64,000 bases of DNA from CAVQCX01 sp963775335 (GCA_963775335.1 CAVZIJ010000002.1:1240001-1304000); one strand, 5' to 3'. Numbered from the stretch's first letter, positions 19,140 to 29,219 are shown. Numbers and translations are program-made. Notes: generated by a model from the letters alone, not told the origin.

Positions 19140-19342
19140 ACGGGCGGCTCCACGCGAGGGACCCTGGGCACGCCCCTCGGCGAAAAGGCTTTCATTGTTC
19201 TGTGTCGAGTGGGGAGCCGCCCTGCCTTCCTCCGTTATCATTCGGCCCGACCAATGGGATGGAAACATTGCCTGGGGCCCATAAACCACCTTAAGCTACG
19301 GGCCCGTCTCAGGTTGCGGCCGACTGGCCCTAAGGGAAAGAC

Positions 19343-20002
19343 ATGCAGCAGAACGCGGTGGATCAGGCCCGATTCAACATGATCCAGCAGCAGATCCGCC
19401 CTTGGGACGTGCTCGACGGGCGGGTGATCGCCGTGCTGGCCGAAGTCCCCCGTGAGCATTTTGTGCTCGAGGGCTACAAGGGGCTGGCGTTTGCCGACAC
19501 CGAGATCCCCATCGGGCACGGCCAGCATATGATGGCCCCCAAGGTCGAGGGGCGCATGCTGCAAGCGCTGGACGTGCGCCCCGGCAATCAGGTCCTGGAG
19601 ATCGGTACCGGCAGCGGGTACGTCACCGCCTGCCTGGCCCGCCTGGGAGGGCAGGTCACCAGCGTGGAGATCCACGGCGACCTGCTGGATGAGGCACGAG
19701 GCCGGCTGAGCGACCAGGGCATCTCCGACGTGGGGCTGGTCAATGCCGATGGGTTGGCGGCGATCCCCGAGGGGCCGTTCGACGCCATTGCGGTCACCGG
19801 CTCACTGCCGATGCGCGACGACCGGCTCCGGCATCATCTCAAGGCAGGCGGCCGACTGTTTCTGGTCGTCGGCGAGCCTCCCGTCATGGATGCCCTGCTG
19901 ATCACCCGCGTCGGCGACAACGCCTGGAAAGAGGAGTCGCTGTTCGAGACCGAGCTGGCGCCACTGCTCAACGTCCCTCGCCCTGAGCGTTTCCGATTCT
20001 AG
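19343..20002 (+). CDS. pcm: Protein-L-isoaspartate O-methyltransferase family
   Basis: 219 residues. It has a Rossmann-like SAM methyltransferase fold with motif I QVLEIGTGSGYVTACLARLG (about residues 83-102), FDAIAVTGSLP, and an N-terminal MIQQQIRPWDVLDGRVI typical of the Pcm branch in gammaproteobacteria. These enzymes repair isoaspartyl damage in proteins. The usual GxGQ(T/S) motif reads IGHGQHMMAP, so the paralogue may have a different substrate. A rhodanese gene follows on the same strand, a frequent pairing. Confidence 0.9.
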   Translation: MQQNAVDQARFNMIQQQIRPWDVLDGRVIAVLAEVPREHFVLEGYKGLAFADTEIPIGHGQHMMAPKVEGRMLQALDVRPGNQVLEIGTGSGYVTACLARLGGQVTSVEIHGDLLDEARGRLSDQGISDVGLVNADGLAAIPEGPFDAIAVTGSLPMRDDRLRHHLKAGGRLFLVVGEPPVMDALLITRVGDNAWKEESLFETELAPLLNVPRPERFRF

Positions 20003-20198
20003 ACGGAGCTCGGCAACAGCGGTTGCCAACCCTCTTTCGAATCTTTCGAACGCGCTGACCCGACGTGCGCTTTCCGGCTTCCCCCAACCTCAATCGCTGC
20101 CGACGATCGAAAGAGGCGGCGGGTCCCCGTGGCGCTGCCGCGCCAGGGAATTGCGGGACGCTCCATCGTCGCGCCGCCGCCCCGGCAGGGATCGCATC

Positions 20199-20525
20199 GT
20201 GATCAACCTGAGCCCGCGGGATTTGAGCGCCCGACTCGCTGCCGGCGGTGCCGCGCCTTTGCTGCTCGATGTGCGTGAGCCCTGGGAATACCGAATCTGC
20301 CGATTGGAAGGCTCCAGGCTCATCCCGATGCGGGACATCCCGCGGGCCGTTGCCGAGGAGGAGATCGAGCGCTCCCGCCAGATCGCCGTCGTCTGCCACC
20401 ACGGCATCCGCAGTCGCCAGGTGGCTCTGTACCTGGAGCACATGGGCTACAAGGACGTGATCAACCTCGCGGGGGGCGTCGAGGCCTGGGCCCGCGATGT
20501 CGACTCATCGATGCCGACCTACTGA
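20199..20525 (+). CDS. Rhodanese-like sulfurtransferase domain protein
   Basis: 108 residues from a GTG (VINLSPRDLSARLAAG); an in-frame ATG at 20151 adds 16 Arg-rich residues and is less likely. A single rhodanese domain: LLLDVREPWEYRICRLEGSR, then the active-site loop VVCHHGIRSRQVA with Cys at about residue 66, and YKDVINLAGGVEAWARDVD. It would carry sulfane sulfur in the cytoplasm. Confidence 0.9.
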   Translation: MINLSPRDLSARLAAGGAAPLLLDVREPWEYRICRLEGSRLIPMRDIPRAVAEEEIERSRQIAVVCHHGIRSRQVALYLEHMGYKDVINLAGGVEAWARDVDSSMPTY

Positions 20526-20735
20526 ATCCTCGTCGCCTCAGGCACCGACACCCAACCCACGCCCTGCGCCACCCTCGTGTTCACCCGGTGGGGTCGTCCA
20601 CCGCGCGCGCCGACTCGCTTTGACCCATTGCCCCATACCGGTGCAGACTTTACCGGTGCCCACCCGCGGCCCCGCGATCGGACGGCGGACAATGGCCACG
20701 CGAGGTCTTTGTGGTCAGCTCACGGAGTCCATGTC

Positions 20736-21320
20736 ATGAAAAGCCCTACCGCGATGTGCAAGCTCGAGCTGTGTAATGCCAGGTCCTCCCAGCTCATCGT
20801 CGTCGACGTGCAGGATCGCCTCGCCCGCGCCATGCCGCACGACTGCCTGGCCCCGGTCCTGCAGCAGATCGGGCGCCTGGTGGACGCGGCCCGCGCCCTC
20901 GACATCCCCGTCATCGCCACCCGGCAGTACCCCCAGGGCCTCGGGGAGACCCGGCCCGAGCTGAGCGAGCACCTGCCCCGGGATGTGGAGCTGATCGACA
21001 AGACCTGCTTCTCCTGCTGCTCAGCCAAAGGGTTCGAGAACCTGCTGGTCAAGCGCGAGGAGCGACCCCAGATCGTGCTAGCCGGACTGGAGTGTCACAT
21101 CTGCGTGCTGCAAACCGCCTCGGGACTCCAGCACTGGGGCTACCGGGTATTTGTCGCGGGCGACGCAGTGTGCTCGCGCACACCGGCCCACCGCGCTAAC
21201 GCCCTCGAGCGGATGCGCGACGGCGGGATCATCGTCACCAACACCGAATCTGTGGTCTTCGAGTGGCTGGGCGACGCGACCCATCCGCAGTTCAAAGATC
21301 TCACGCGGATGTTCCGTTGA
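20736..21320 (+). CDS. Isochorismatase family hydrolase (YcaC-like)
   Basis: 194 residues from ATG 20736 with GGAG before it. Cysteine hydrolase triad: Asp in LIVVDVQDR, Lys in ELIDKTCFSC, Cys in LAGLECHICVLQTA. The C-terminal RMRDGGIIVTNTESVVFEWL is typical of the YcaC-like branch. The physiological amide or ester substrate is not known. Its stop overlaps the TTG of the next gene, suggesting joint translation. Confidence 0.88.
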   Translation: MKSPTAMCKLELCNARSSQLIVVDVQDRLARAMPHDCLAPVLQQIGRLVDAARALDIPVIATRQYPQGLGETRPELSEHLPRDVELIDKTCFSCCSAKGFENLLVKREERPQIVLAGLECHICVLQTASGLQHWGYRVFVAGDAVCSRTPAHRANALERMRDGGIIVTNTESVVFEWLGDATHPQFKDLTRMFR

Positions 21321-21844
21321 CAATTTTGCCGGGCCTCTTCCCCGAGCCGGCTCCGGACTTCTCCGATCCGTTGGGGGTGCTGCGCGCCTGCCACCACCGG
21401 GCTCGCCGGCACTGCGGCACGTTGATCCGCCTGGCCCCGAAAATGGGCAAGGGCGCCACCGATGCCGACGTGCGGGCGGCCGCGCGGAGCCTGTATCGGT
21501 ACTTCAGCCAGGCCGCTCCTCAGCACCATGCGGACGAGGACATCGATCTGTTTCCCCGGCTGGGACGGGACCCCGGCCTGGCACCACTGCTCAAGGCCCT
21601 GGCCGGGGAGCACCAAGCGCAGGCCCACGCCTGGGAGCTCATCGCGCCCGCGTTTGCGGACCCGGAGACTATCCTCGGTCCGGGGACCTTCGAGCGGGCG
21701 GCCCAGGCATTCGCCCGGGCCTATCTGCTGCACATGGAGACCGAGGACCGGCTGCTGCTCCCGGCGGCCGACTCGCTCTTGGACGCGGGCGAGATCGCGG
21801 CGCTCGGGGCCGCGATGGCCATGCGCCGGGGCGTCAGCCCTTGA
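21317..21844 (+). CDS. Hemerythrin HHE cation-binding domain protein
   Basis: 175 residues if translation starts at the TTG overlapping the previous stop (TTGA); no nearer ATG or GTG fits. Four-helix hemerythrin ligands are visible: CHHRARRHC, PQHHADEDIDLFP, GEHQAQAHAWE and LHMETEDRLLLP. Such proteins bind a di-iron centre and sense or store oxygen or react with NO/H2O2. It is coupled to the isochorismatase-like gene and convergent with waaA. Confidence 0.82.
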   Translation: MTILPGLFPEPAPDFSDPLGVLRACHHRARRHCGTLIRLAPKMGKGATDADVRAAARSLYRYFSQAAPQHHADEDIDLFPRLGRDPGLAPLLKALAGEHQAQAHAWELIAPAFADPETILGPGTFERAAQAFARAYLLHMETEDRLLLPAADSLLDAGEIAALGAAMAMRRGVSP

Positions 21845-23105
21845 TCAGAGACGGTCTTCGACGATCGCCATGAGCCGCTCTAGCGCGCCGCGGTTCTGCT
21901 CGACGACCCGGCGTCCGTTCTCGCCGTAACGGCTGCGCTCCTGGGCGCTGCCGAGCCAGCGCGTCACCGCCGCCGCGAGCTCCGCCGCGTTTCTGATCTG
22001 AATGGCCGCGTGGGCCTCCAGCAGCAAGGCGGAGATGGCGGCGAAGTTGAACATGTGCGGCCCGAACAGTACGGGAACCCCCAAGGCTGCCGGCTCCAGC
22101 ACATTGTGCCCCCCGTGGGGCACCAGGCTCCCGCCCACGAAGGCCAGGTCGGCCCCGGCGAGAAACATGGGCAGCTCGCCCATGCTGTCGCCCAGGAACA
22201 CCCGGGTGTCGGGCTCACAGCGGCGTTGCTCGGAACGGCGCACCGTTGCCAGCCCACGCCGCTCGCAGAGCTGGGCCACCCGATCGAAACGCTCGGGATG
22301 CCTGGGCACCAGCACGAGCACGGCATGGCCCAGGGTCCGCAGCACCTGCTCGTGGGCGTCGAGCACCTGCTCGTCCTCACCCTCGTGGGTGCTGGCGGCC
22401 ACCCAGACCGGACGATTCGCGCCCCAGAGACGCTGCAGCACCTCGCCCTGCTCCCGCACGCTCGGCGGCAACCGGACGTTCGAACTTGATGCTGTTGGTC
22501 ACCACCACCCGGGAAGGGTCGGCCCCGAGCTGAGTGAACCGTGCGGCATCATCCTCGGTCTGGGCCGCGATCACCGAGAGATCCCGGATCACCGACCTGG
22601 AGAAGCCCCCGAAACGGGCGTAGCCCGACGCCGAGCGGGGCGAAAGCCGCGCATTGGCCAGAACGGTCGCGATGCCGCGCTCCCGACACGCGCGCAGCAT
22701 GTTGGGCCAGATCTCGGTCTCCATGAACACGGCCAGCCGGGGCCCGACCCGGTCGAGAAACCGATCCACCGCCGCTGGAATGTCGTACGGCGCATAGACA
22801 TGGACGACCGTATCCTCGAACAGCTCACCGACCCGCCGGGACCCCGTGGGTGTGGTGGTCGTGATGCAAACGGACAGCTGCGGGTGCTGCTTCAGCAGAT
22901 GCCGCACCAGGGGCACGGCGGCCTGGACCTCACCCACGGAGACCGCATGGACCCAGATGCCGGCCTGCCGGAGCTGCGGGGCCCCGTACCCGAAACGCTC
23001 CTCCCAGCGCAGCCGGTAGGCGGGCGCCCGCAAGCTTCGCCACAGCAGGCGCGCTGCCGCCAGCGGCAACAGCAGGTACAGGATGAAGGTGTAGAGGCGA
23101 TACAT
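21845..23105 (-). pseudogene. waaA: 3-deoxy-D-manno-octulosonic acid transferase WaaA, one-base frameshift
   Basis: Start MYRLYTFILYLLLPLAAARL at 23105. The N-terminal half ends in VVTNSIKFE and the C-terminal half resumes in the next frame as VRLPPSVREQGEVLQRLWG, containing STHEGED, LVPRHPERF, GDSMGELP and VGGSLVPHGGHNVLEPA. Removing one base at plus 22475-22481 (GACGTTC to GACGTC) gives KFDVRLPP and a single 419-residue protein, the normal WaaA length. WaaA adds Kdo to lipid IVA at the inner membrane and is normally essential, so a sequence error is at least as likely as a real mutation. Confidence 0.92.
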
Positions 23106-23212
23106 CGCGCGTTCCGGGCTGCATGGTATCGGGCGGAAAACCCTGCAACAATACGCCGTTGTGCCGCTTGGCCCCGTCGGCGCCAGCCGATTGTCGATGT
23201 GAGGTCCCCGCA

Positions 23213-24976
23213 TTGCTCCTGTCAGCCGTCAAGCGCACCCTCTACTGGCGCCTGCTGACCCACGTCTTCCCCTACTGGAAGATCTTTCTGCTCTCCTTTG
23301 CCAGCACCGCCGTGGTGGCCGCCACCGAGCCGGCGCTGCCGGCGCTGCTCAAGGTGCTGCTGGACGACAGCTTCGTGGCCAAGGACCAGGCGGTGATCCG
23401 CCTGATGCCCTTCGCCATCATCGGGCTGTTCCTGGTGAGAGGCATCGCCGACTTCATCAGCAGTTACTCCACCGGCTGGATCGGCACACGGCTGGTCACC
23501 GATCTGCGCGAGCAGATGTTCCGGCGGCTTATGACCGTCCCTATGGCCTTTTTCGACGAGCACAGCTCCGGCGTTCTGCTGTCGCGCTTCACTTACGACG
23601 TGGTACGGGTATACCGGGCGGCCACCAGCGCCTGGGTCACGGCGGTGCGCGACTCCCTGGCCGTGGCCGGCCTGCTGGGGTGGATGTTCTGGCTAGACTG
23701 GCGGCTCACGCTCGCCACCCTGGTCATCGTACCGGCCGTCGGGGCCCTCATCAGAAACGCTAGCCGCCGGCTGCGGGGTCTCAACCTGACGGCACAGCAC
23801 CAGATGGGGGATCTCAACCAGATCATCCGCGAGACCCTCGGGGCCCAGCGCGAGATCCGCATCTCCGGCGCGGAGGAGTACGAGATCGGGCGTTTCAACC
23901 AGCGCGCCAACAAGGTCCGGCAGATGGAGAACAAGCTGGTCGTTACCTCCTCGTCCAACGTGTCGCTGGTGCAGTTCCTGGTCGCCGTCGTGCTCGCCGC
24001 GCTGGTGTACTATTCAACCCGGCAGTCCCAGGACAACGCCTTCACGGTCGGCGGGTTCGTATCGTACTTCGGCGCCCTGGCCATGCTGTTCGGCCCCACC
24101 AAGCGGCTCACCAAGGTCAACGACGACATCCAGCGCGGGCTGGCCGCCTCCGAGAGCGTCTTCTTCATGATCGACCAGCAGCGCGAGGAAGACAGTCCCG
24201 AAGCCGAGCCCATCGGCAGGGTCCGCGGGGAGATCCGCTTCGAAAACCTGGGGTTCCGCTATCCCGGCCAGAGTGAGCCCGCCCTGGACGGTATCGACCT
24301 GGTGATCCCTGCGGGGCAGACGGTCGCGTTGGTGGGCGCCTCGGGCAGCGGCAAGACGACGCTGGTGAGCCTGATCCCGATGTTTCTTCGGCCCCAGTCG
24401 GGGCGCATACTGCTCGACGGGCGCGACCTGCGCACCCTGTCCCTGCGGGATCTGCGCCGCCAGATCGCGCTGGTCAGCCAGCAGGTGGTGCTGTTCGACG
24501 ACACGGTCGCCTCCAACATCGCCTACGGTCGCCGCCGAGACGTGGCGCCTGAGGAGCTCGTTGCCGCCGCCGAGGCGGCCCACGTCAACGAATTCGTAGA
24601 CCAGCTGCCCCAAGGGATGGAGACAGGGATCGGCGAGAACGGTGCGCAGCTCTCCGGGGGTCAACGCCAGCGCATCGCTATCGCCCGGGCCCTGCTCAAG
24701 GACGCACCGATCCTGATCATGGATGAGGCGACATCGAGCCTGGATACCCACTCCGAGCGCCATATCCAAGCGGCCATGGAGGCGGTATCCAAAGGGCGCA
24801 CCTCGGTGGTGATCGCCCACCGGCTCTCCACCATCGAGAACGCCGACCGCATCCTGGTTCTGGACCACGGGCGCATCGTCGAGACCGGCACCCATCAGGA
24901 GCTTCTCGCCCTCGGCGGTCAGTACGCGAGCCTGCACCGCGCACAGACACGCCAGGCCGAGAGCCGGGTGGCGTGA
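23213..24976 (+). CDS. msbA: Lipid A export permease/ATP-binding protein MsbA
   Basis: 587 residues if the TTG at 23213 (GAGG 8 bases before) is the start; an ATG 30 codons upstream gives a Cys/Pro-rich extension. Six transmembrane segments (residues about 20-300) and a C-terminal ATPase with Walker A GASGSGKTT, signature LSGGQRQRIAIARALL and Walker B ILIMDEATSSLD. It flips core lipid A across the inner membrane. Divergent from waaA and overlapping the acyltransferase gene by 4 bp, forming a lipid A block. Confidence 0.95.
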   Translation: MLLSAVKRTLYWRLLTHVFPYWKIFLLSFASTAVVAATEPALPALLKVLLDDSFVAKDQAVIRLMPFAIIGLFLVRGIADFISSYSTGWIGTRLVTDLREQMFRRLMTVPMAFFDEHSSGVLLSRFTYDVVRVYRAATSAWVTAVRDSLAVAGLLGWMFWLDWRLTLATLVIVPAVGALIRNASRRLRGLNLTAQHQMGDLNQIIRETLGAQREIRISGAEEYEIGRFNQRANKVRQMENKLVVTSSSNVSLVQFLVAVVLAALVYYSTRQSQDNAFTVGGFVSYFGALAMLFGPTKRLTKVNDDIQRGLAASESVFFMIDQQREEDSPEAEPIGRVRGEIRFENLGFRYPGQSEPALDGIDLVIPAGQTVALVGASGSGKTTLVSLIPMFLRPQSGRILLDGRDLRTLSLRDLRRQIALVSQQVVLFDDTVASNIAYGRRRDVAPEELVAAAEAAHVNEFVDQLPQGMETGIGENGAQLSGGQRQRIAIARALLKDAPILIMDEATSSLDTHSERHIQAAMEAVSKGRTSVVIAHRLSTIENADRILVLDHGRIVETGTHQELLALGGQYASLHRAQTRQAESRVA

Positions 24977-25914
24977 GCGCACCGGACGCCTCCGCAGTGG
25001 CGCCGACGCTTCTCGACCGGCGTTTCTTCGCCGTCCGCTACTGGCCGACCTGGCTCGGGCTCGGTTTCCTGCGACTGATCCACGCTCTGCCTTTTCGCCT
25101 GCAGCTCGTGATCGGCGCAGCCCTGGGCGGCCTGGCGGGCCCCCTGCTCAGTTCCCGCCGGCGCATCATCGCCATCAACCTCCGATTGTGCCTCCCCGAG
25201 CTATCCGAGACTGAGCGGACGCAGCTGCTGAAACGCCACATTCGCGCGCTGGGCATGGCAATGCCCGAGACCGCCATGAGCTGGTGGGCCTCCAACGAGC
25301 GGCTCGCGAGGATGGGCGAGGTGCGCGGGGTCGAGCACCTTCACAAGGCTCTCGCCGCGGGCCGGGGCGTGATCCTGATGACGGGGCATTTCACGACCAT
25401 GGAGCTGGCCGCCCATATCCTGTTCCAGCACGCCGAGTTCGACGCCATGTACAAGGCGATGAAGAACAAGCTCATGAACGCGGTGGTGGAGCAGGCCCGC
25501 AAGACGCGGGGCAACGCGGTGTTCCGCCGCGACGATGTACGGGCCATGCTGCGCAGCCTCAAGCAAGGCCACGCGGTCTGGTTCGGCCCGGACCAGGACT
25601 ACGGGCGCCGGCACAGCGTGTTTGCGAAGTTCTTTGGCGTGACCGCCGCGACCATCACCAGCACGGCGCGCTTCGCGGCCATGAGCGGTGCGGCGGTGGT
25701 CCCCTTCTTTCCCAGGCGGCTGCCGGAAGGCCGCTACCTCATCGAGGTGCTGCCGCCCCTGGAGGGTTTCCCGAGCGGAGATGACGTCGCCGACGCCCAG
25801 CGCATCAACGACCTGATCGAGGCAGCGGCGCGCTCCGCGCCGGACCAGTACTTCTGGATCCACCGCCGCTTCAAGACCCGCCCCGAGGGCGAGACCTCGC
25901 CGTACGCGCGCTGA
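24973..25914 (+). CDS. Lipid A biosynthesis lauroyl/myristoyl acyltransferase (LpxL/LpxM family)
   Basis: 313 residues. GTG start overlaps the msbA stop (GTGA). The catalytic HX4E motif is in MTGHFTTMELA; GPDQDYGRRHSVFAKFFG and FFPRRLPEGRYLIEV are further family signatures, and WIHRRFKTRPEG closes the domain. A hydrophobic N-terminal segment anchors it in the inner membrane. It adds a secondary acyl chain to Kdo2-lipid A. LpxL versus LpxM cannot be settled. The following 268 bp to the ABC gene hold nothing evident. Confidence 0.9.
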   Translation: MSAPDASAVAPTLLDRRFFAVRYWPTWLGLGFLRLIHALPFRLQLVIGAALGGLAGPLLSSRRRIIAINLRLCLPELSETERTQLLKRHIRALGMAMPETAMSWWASNERLARMGEVRGVEHLHKALAAGRGVILMTGHFTTMELAAHILFQHAEFDAMYKAMKNKLMNAVVEQARKTRGNAVFRRDDVRAMLRSLKQGHAVWFGPDQDYGRRHSVFAKFFGVTAATITSTARFAAMSGAAVVPFFPRRLPEGRYLIEVLPPLEGFPSGDDVADAQRINDLIEAAARSAPDQYFWIHRRFKTRPEGETSPYAR

Positions 25915-26182
25915 GCGAGGATGCCGACGAGACAAGGGGTTGGCGTCTGGTACGGGCCTTGCGTTTTTCCGCTGCGGCGCAACGATGCGCGGAGACCGGC
26001 CCAAGCTGCTGTTCGACGATACCCTGCACACCGCCATCGGGCAGGCCCGCTCCCGGGCGCGGGCGCACCCGGGCACAACGTCACGCGGCCAACCCCCGCG
26101 GATGCCGCGGCGAGTCTGCGACAAGCCAACCCGCGTCCGCTTTTGTAAGCTTACGGGCACTCCTCGGCAACCCCGATGCGAC

Positions 26183-26908
26183 ATGCCTGCCACCATCGAC
26201 CGCCCCCTCGCCGTGCACTGCCGCGGCCTCACCAAGGCCTACGGCGCGGGCCCCGCCCGGGTGTTCGCGCTGCGCGGGATCGACTTGGACGTCTACCGCG
26301 GCGAGCTGCTCATGCTTGCAGGCCCCTCGGGCTGCGGCAAGACCACCTTCCTTTCGATCGTCTCGGCCATTCTCGACGCGGACGAGGGCCTGTGCGAAGT
26401 GCTGGGGCACGAGCTGGGGTCCCTGAGCGAGGAAGCCCGGATCGGATTCCGGCGCCGGTCGGTCGGCTTCGTCTTTCAGGCATTCAATCTTCTGCCGGCG
26501 CTGACGGCAGTGGAGAACGTCGCGGTGCCCCTGCTGATCAACGGCGTCCCGCGTGGGTCGGCGACCCAGAGGGCGCAGACGCTCATCGAGTCGGTGGGCC
26601 TGGCGGCACGGGCCGGGAGCCTGCCGGCCCGACTGAGCGGCGGCCAGCAGCAACGCGTCGCGGTGGCCCGGGCACTCGTCCATGACCCCCAGCTGATCCT
26701 GTGCGACGAGCCGACGAGCAACCTAGATCACAGGGCGGGACACGAGACGATGAGCCTGCTGCGCGGCATTGCAGGGGATCGGCGCCGCACCCTGATCATC
26801 GTCACCCACGATACCCGCATCTTCGAATTCGCCGATCGCGTCGCATACATGGATGACGGCAGAATCGTGGAGATCGGCCGCGGCGACGCGGCGGCGAGGC
26901 AACCGTGA
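26183..26908 (+). CDS. ABC transporter ATP-binding protein (MacB/LolD/DevA-like)
   Basis: 241 residues from ATG 26183 (MPATIDRPLAVHCRGLTKAY). Walker A GPSGCGKTT, Q-loop VFQAFNLLPALTA, signature LSGGQQQRVAVARALV, Walker B LILCDEPTSNLD and switch HD are intact. The NLLPALTAxENV pattern is typical of the LolCDE/MacB/FtsE group. It is first of three overlapping genes that make a DevBCA/MacB-style exporter. Confidence 0.92.
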   Translation: MPATIDRPLAVHCRGLTKAYGAGPARVFALRGIDLDVYRGELLMLAGPSGCGKTTFLSIVSAILDADEGLCEVLGHELGSLSEEARIGFRRRSVGFVFQAFNLLPALTAVENVAVPLLINGVPRGSATQRAQTLIESVGLAARAGSLPARLSGGQQQRVAVARALVHDPQLILCDEPTSNLDHRAGHETMSLLRGIAGDRRRTLIIVTHDTRIFEFADRVAYMDDGRIVEIGRGDAAARQP

Positions 26909-27828
26909 AACGTCCCTCCGGTCTGGCGCTCCTCGCCTTGCTCGGGCTCGCCATCGGCCTCGCGGCGGTGATCCGCGACAGCCGGGTACCACCGGCACGG
27001 CGCTTCCCGGCCCTTGCGGCCTTCCAGCCCCCGTTTCATTCCTACGTGGCGGGTGCGGGCCTGGTGGAAGCACTCAGCGGCAATATTGCCATCGGCACCC
27101 CGGTCTCGGGCGTTGTTCGGGAGATCTACGTCAAGGTGGGCGACTCAGTCGAGAAAGGTGCCCCGCTGTTCAAGATCGATGACCGACATCTGCAGGCCCG
27201 GATGCTGACCGCGGATGCCCAGGTGAAGGAGGCCGCGGCTGAGTTGCAGGGTCCCACGCACCGTCTGGGGTACGCCGAGCAGCTCAGCCGGCGTGACCGG
27301 GGGGCCGTCAGCTCCCAGCATATGGCGGAGCTGCGAGACAAAACGGATCAGGCGCAGGCCGCGCTGGGGCTGGCCAAGGCCAAGCTCGCCCAGCTGCAGC
27401 TCCAGGCGCAGTACCACATCGTGCGCGCCCTCCTGGACGGAGAGGTGCTGCAGCTGAGGATGCGCTTGGGCGAGCTCGTCGAAAGCAGCGCCAGCTCGCC
27501 GCCGATGTTGATCCTGGGCGGCGGCGACCGATTGGGCCTTCGGGTCGACGTCGATGAGTACGACGCCTGGAGGCTGCGCCCCGGCGCGCAGGCCGTGGCC
27601 AGCCTGCCGGGGCACCCTAGGCCGAGCATCAAGCTGCGCTACGAGTACACCGAGCCGTACGTCGTGCCCAAGACCACATTGACGGGCCGGGGCACGGAGC
27701 GCACCGACACGCGGGTGCTGCAGGTGGTCTACAGCTTCGAGCGTCCGCGGCTGCCCGTGTACGTCGGACAGCAGCTGGATGTCTACATCGATGCGCCGCC
27801 GGCTGATCAGCCTCAGAGCAGACCGTAG
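26905..27828 (+). CDS. HlyD/DevB-type periplasmic membrane-fusion protein
   Basis: 307 residues with a GTG start overlapping the ATPase stop (GTGA). One N-terminal membrane segment (LALLALLGLAIGLAAVI), a split biotinyl-lipoyl domain (GTPVSGVVREIYVKVGDSVE ... LLDGEVLQLRMRLGELVESS), a coiled-coil hairpin between them (ARMLTADAQVKEAAAELQ) and a C-terminal beta-barrel. It would bridge the inner-membrane ABC unit to an outer-membrane channel such as TolC. No outer-membrane partner is encoded nearby. Confidence 0.88.
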   Translation: MKRPSGLALLALLGLAIGLAAVIRDSRVPPARRFPALAAFQPPFHSYVAGAGLVEALSGNIAIGTPVSGVVREIYVKVGDSVEKGAPLFKIDDRHLQARMLTADAQVKEAAAELQGPTHRLGYAEQLSRRDRGAVSSQHMAELRDKTDQAQAALGLAKAKLAQLQLQAQYHIVRALLDGEVLQLRMRLGELVESSASSPPMLILGGGDRLGLRVDVDEYDAWRLRPGAQAVASLPGHPRPSIKLRYEYTEPYVVPKTTLTGRGTERTDTRVLQVVYSFERPRLPVYVGQQLDVYIDAPPADQPQSRP

Positions 27829-29022
27829 ATGCTCCGAGTCGCCTTCAAGATGCTCAGGGGCGACCACGCCAAGTATGCCGGGCTGCTGCTGGGCATCGCG
27901 TTCACCGCCTTTCTCGTGACCTTCGCCGCCTCGTATTTCGCCGGATTCATGACCCGAGGGTTCGCGCTGATCAGCGAGAATCCGCTCGCCAACGTCTGGG
28001 TCATGGACCCCGCGGTCGAGTCGCCCGAGCTCACGACCAACATGCCGGACTCGGCCCTGGGGCGGGTACGCAGCGTGACGGGGGTGCGTTACGCCTGGCC
28101 GCTGGCGCTGGGCAGCGTCGACGTTCGCTTTCCCGACGGCAGGTTCCAGTCGTTCCAGGTCATCGGGGTGGACGACGCCACCCTGTCGGGGGCGCCGTCG
28201 ATCGATGGTGCCGGGGCGCCAACCGCCTTGCGTGCCCCGGACGCGGTAATCGTCGCCTCGGGCGGGACCACCGGCAAGCTCGCCACACCCGCCCTGGCCA
28301 AGGACCAGTGGCCGCACGACGGGCTGCACCTCGCCGCCCCGACGCGCGAGCTGGCCGCGGGCGACGAGCTGATGGTCGACGACCGGCGCATCCGGGTCGT
28401 GGGACGTGCGGAGACGATGCCCAGATTTCCGCCACGGCCGTTGATCTATACGCTGTACTCCGACGCCGAGCGCATCCTGCCACGGGTGCGCAACCGGCTG
28501 ACGTTCGTGCTGGTCAGCGCCAAGCCCGGGGAGGCTCCGAGGCTGCTGGCGCAGCGCGTCGAGCGGCAAACCGGCCTGCGCGCCCGGGCCTCGGACGACT
28601 TCAAGGCGGACACCGTGCGCTGGTACCTGGTCAACTCCGAAGACGTCGGGGACATGGGCGCCATGCTGACCCTGGCCATGACCGTGGGCTTCGGGGTGAC
28701 CGGGGTGATGCTCTACCTGTTCACTTACGACAACCTGAGACAGTACGCGGTGCTGAAGGCGATGGGCGCATCGCGGCGAATGCTGGTCTCGATGGTCTTC
28801 GTTCAGGCGGGCGCGTGCTCACTGCTGGGCAGCGGGCTGGGAGTCGGGGCCTGCGCGGTCGCCGGCCAGATCGTAGGGCTCGCAGGATATCCGTTTCGGA
28901 TGATGTGGCTCGCCCCGGCGGCCGGAGTCCTGGGCGTCCTGATCGTGTCCCTGACAGCAGCGCTGATCAGCGTTCGGCCGGTACTGAAGCTGGAGCCGGG
29001 ACTGGTCTTCGCCGGTCGCTGA
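27829..29022 (+). CDS. FtsX/MacB-like ABC permease (DevC type)
   Basis: 397 residues, starting one base after the fusion-protein stop codon. One N-terminal transmembrane helix (YAGLLLGIAFTAFLVTFAAS), a periplasmic domain of about 220 residues, then three C-terminal helices with the FtsX pattern (LAMTVGFGVTGVMLYLFTYD, LRQYAVLKAMGASRR). This is the four-helix MacB/LolC/DevC topology of mechanotransmission exporters. The substrate is unknown; lipid, glycolipid or peptide are all possible. Confidence 0.88.
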   Translation: MLRVAFKMLRGDHAKYAGLLLGIAFTAFLVTFAASYFAGFMTRGFALISENPLANVWVMDPAVESPELTTNMPDSALGRVRSVTGVRYAWPLALGSVDVRFPDGRFQSFQVIGVDDATLSGAPSIDGAGAPTALRAPDAVIVASGGTTGKLATPALAKDQWPHDGLHLAAPTRELAAGDELMVDDRRIRVVGRAETMPRFPPRPLIYTLYSDAERILPRVRNRLTFVLVSAKPGEAPRLLAQRVERQTGLRARASDDFKADTVRWYLVNSEDVGDMGAMLTLAMTVGFGVTGVMLYLFTYDNLRQYAVLKAMGASRRMLVSMVFVQAGACSLLGSGLGVGACAVAGQIVGLAGYPFRMMWLAPAAGVLGVLIVSLTAALISVRPVLKLEPGLVFAGR

Positions 29023-29219
29023 AGCGCGATGGCGCCATTGGGCCGGCTCCGGGCTGGCAGGCCGCCGAGGAGCCCAGCCCGGACCCAACCATCCACCGGA
29101 CCTCCCGTAAGCGCGGCTATCCCAGGGAGGCGTCGGTCATTTCGACCCGCGGCCCGCTTCCTGAGAGTGGGCGGGGGCTGGAGTGGTCACTGTGGAGCCG
29201 CCGCGCGCATGCCTAGGGC

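Noticed and set aside
29040..29120. Terminator after the exporter permease
   Set aside because: CCGGGCTG/CAGCCCGG arms exist, but there is no T-run and the loop is long; left unannotated.
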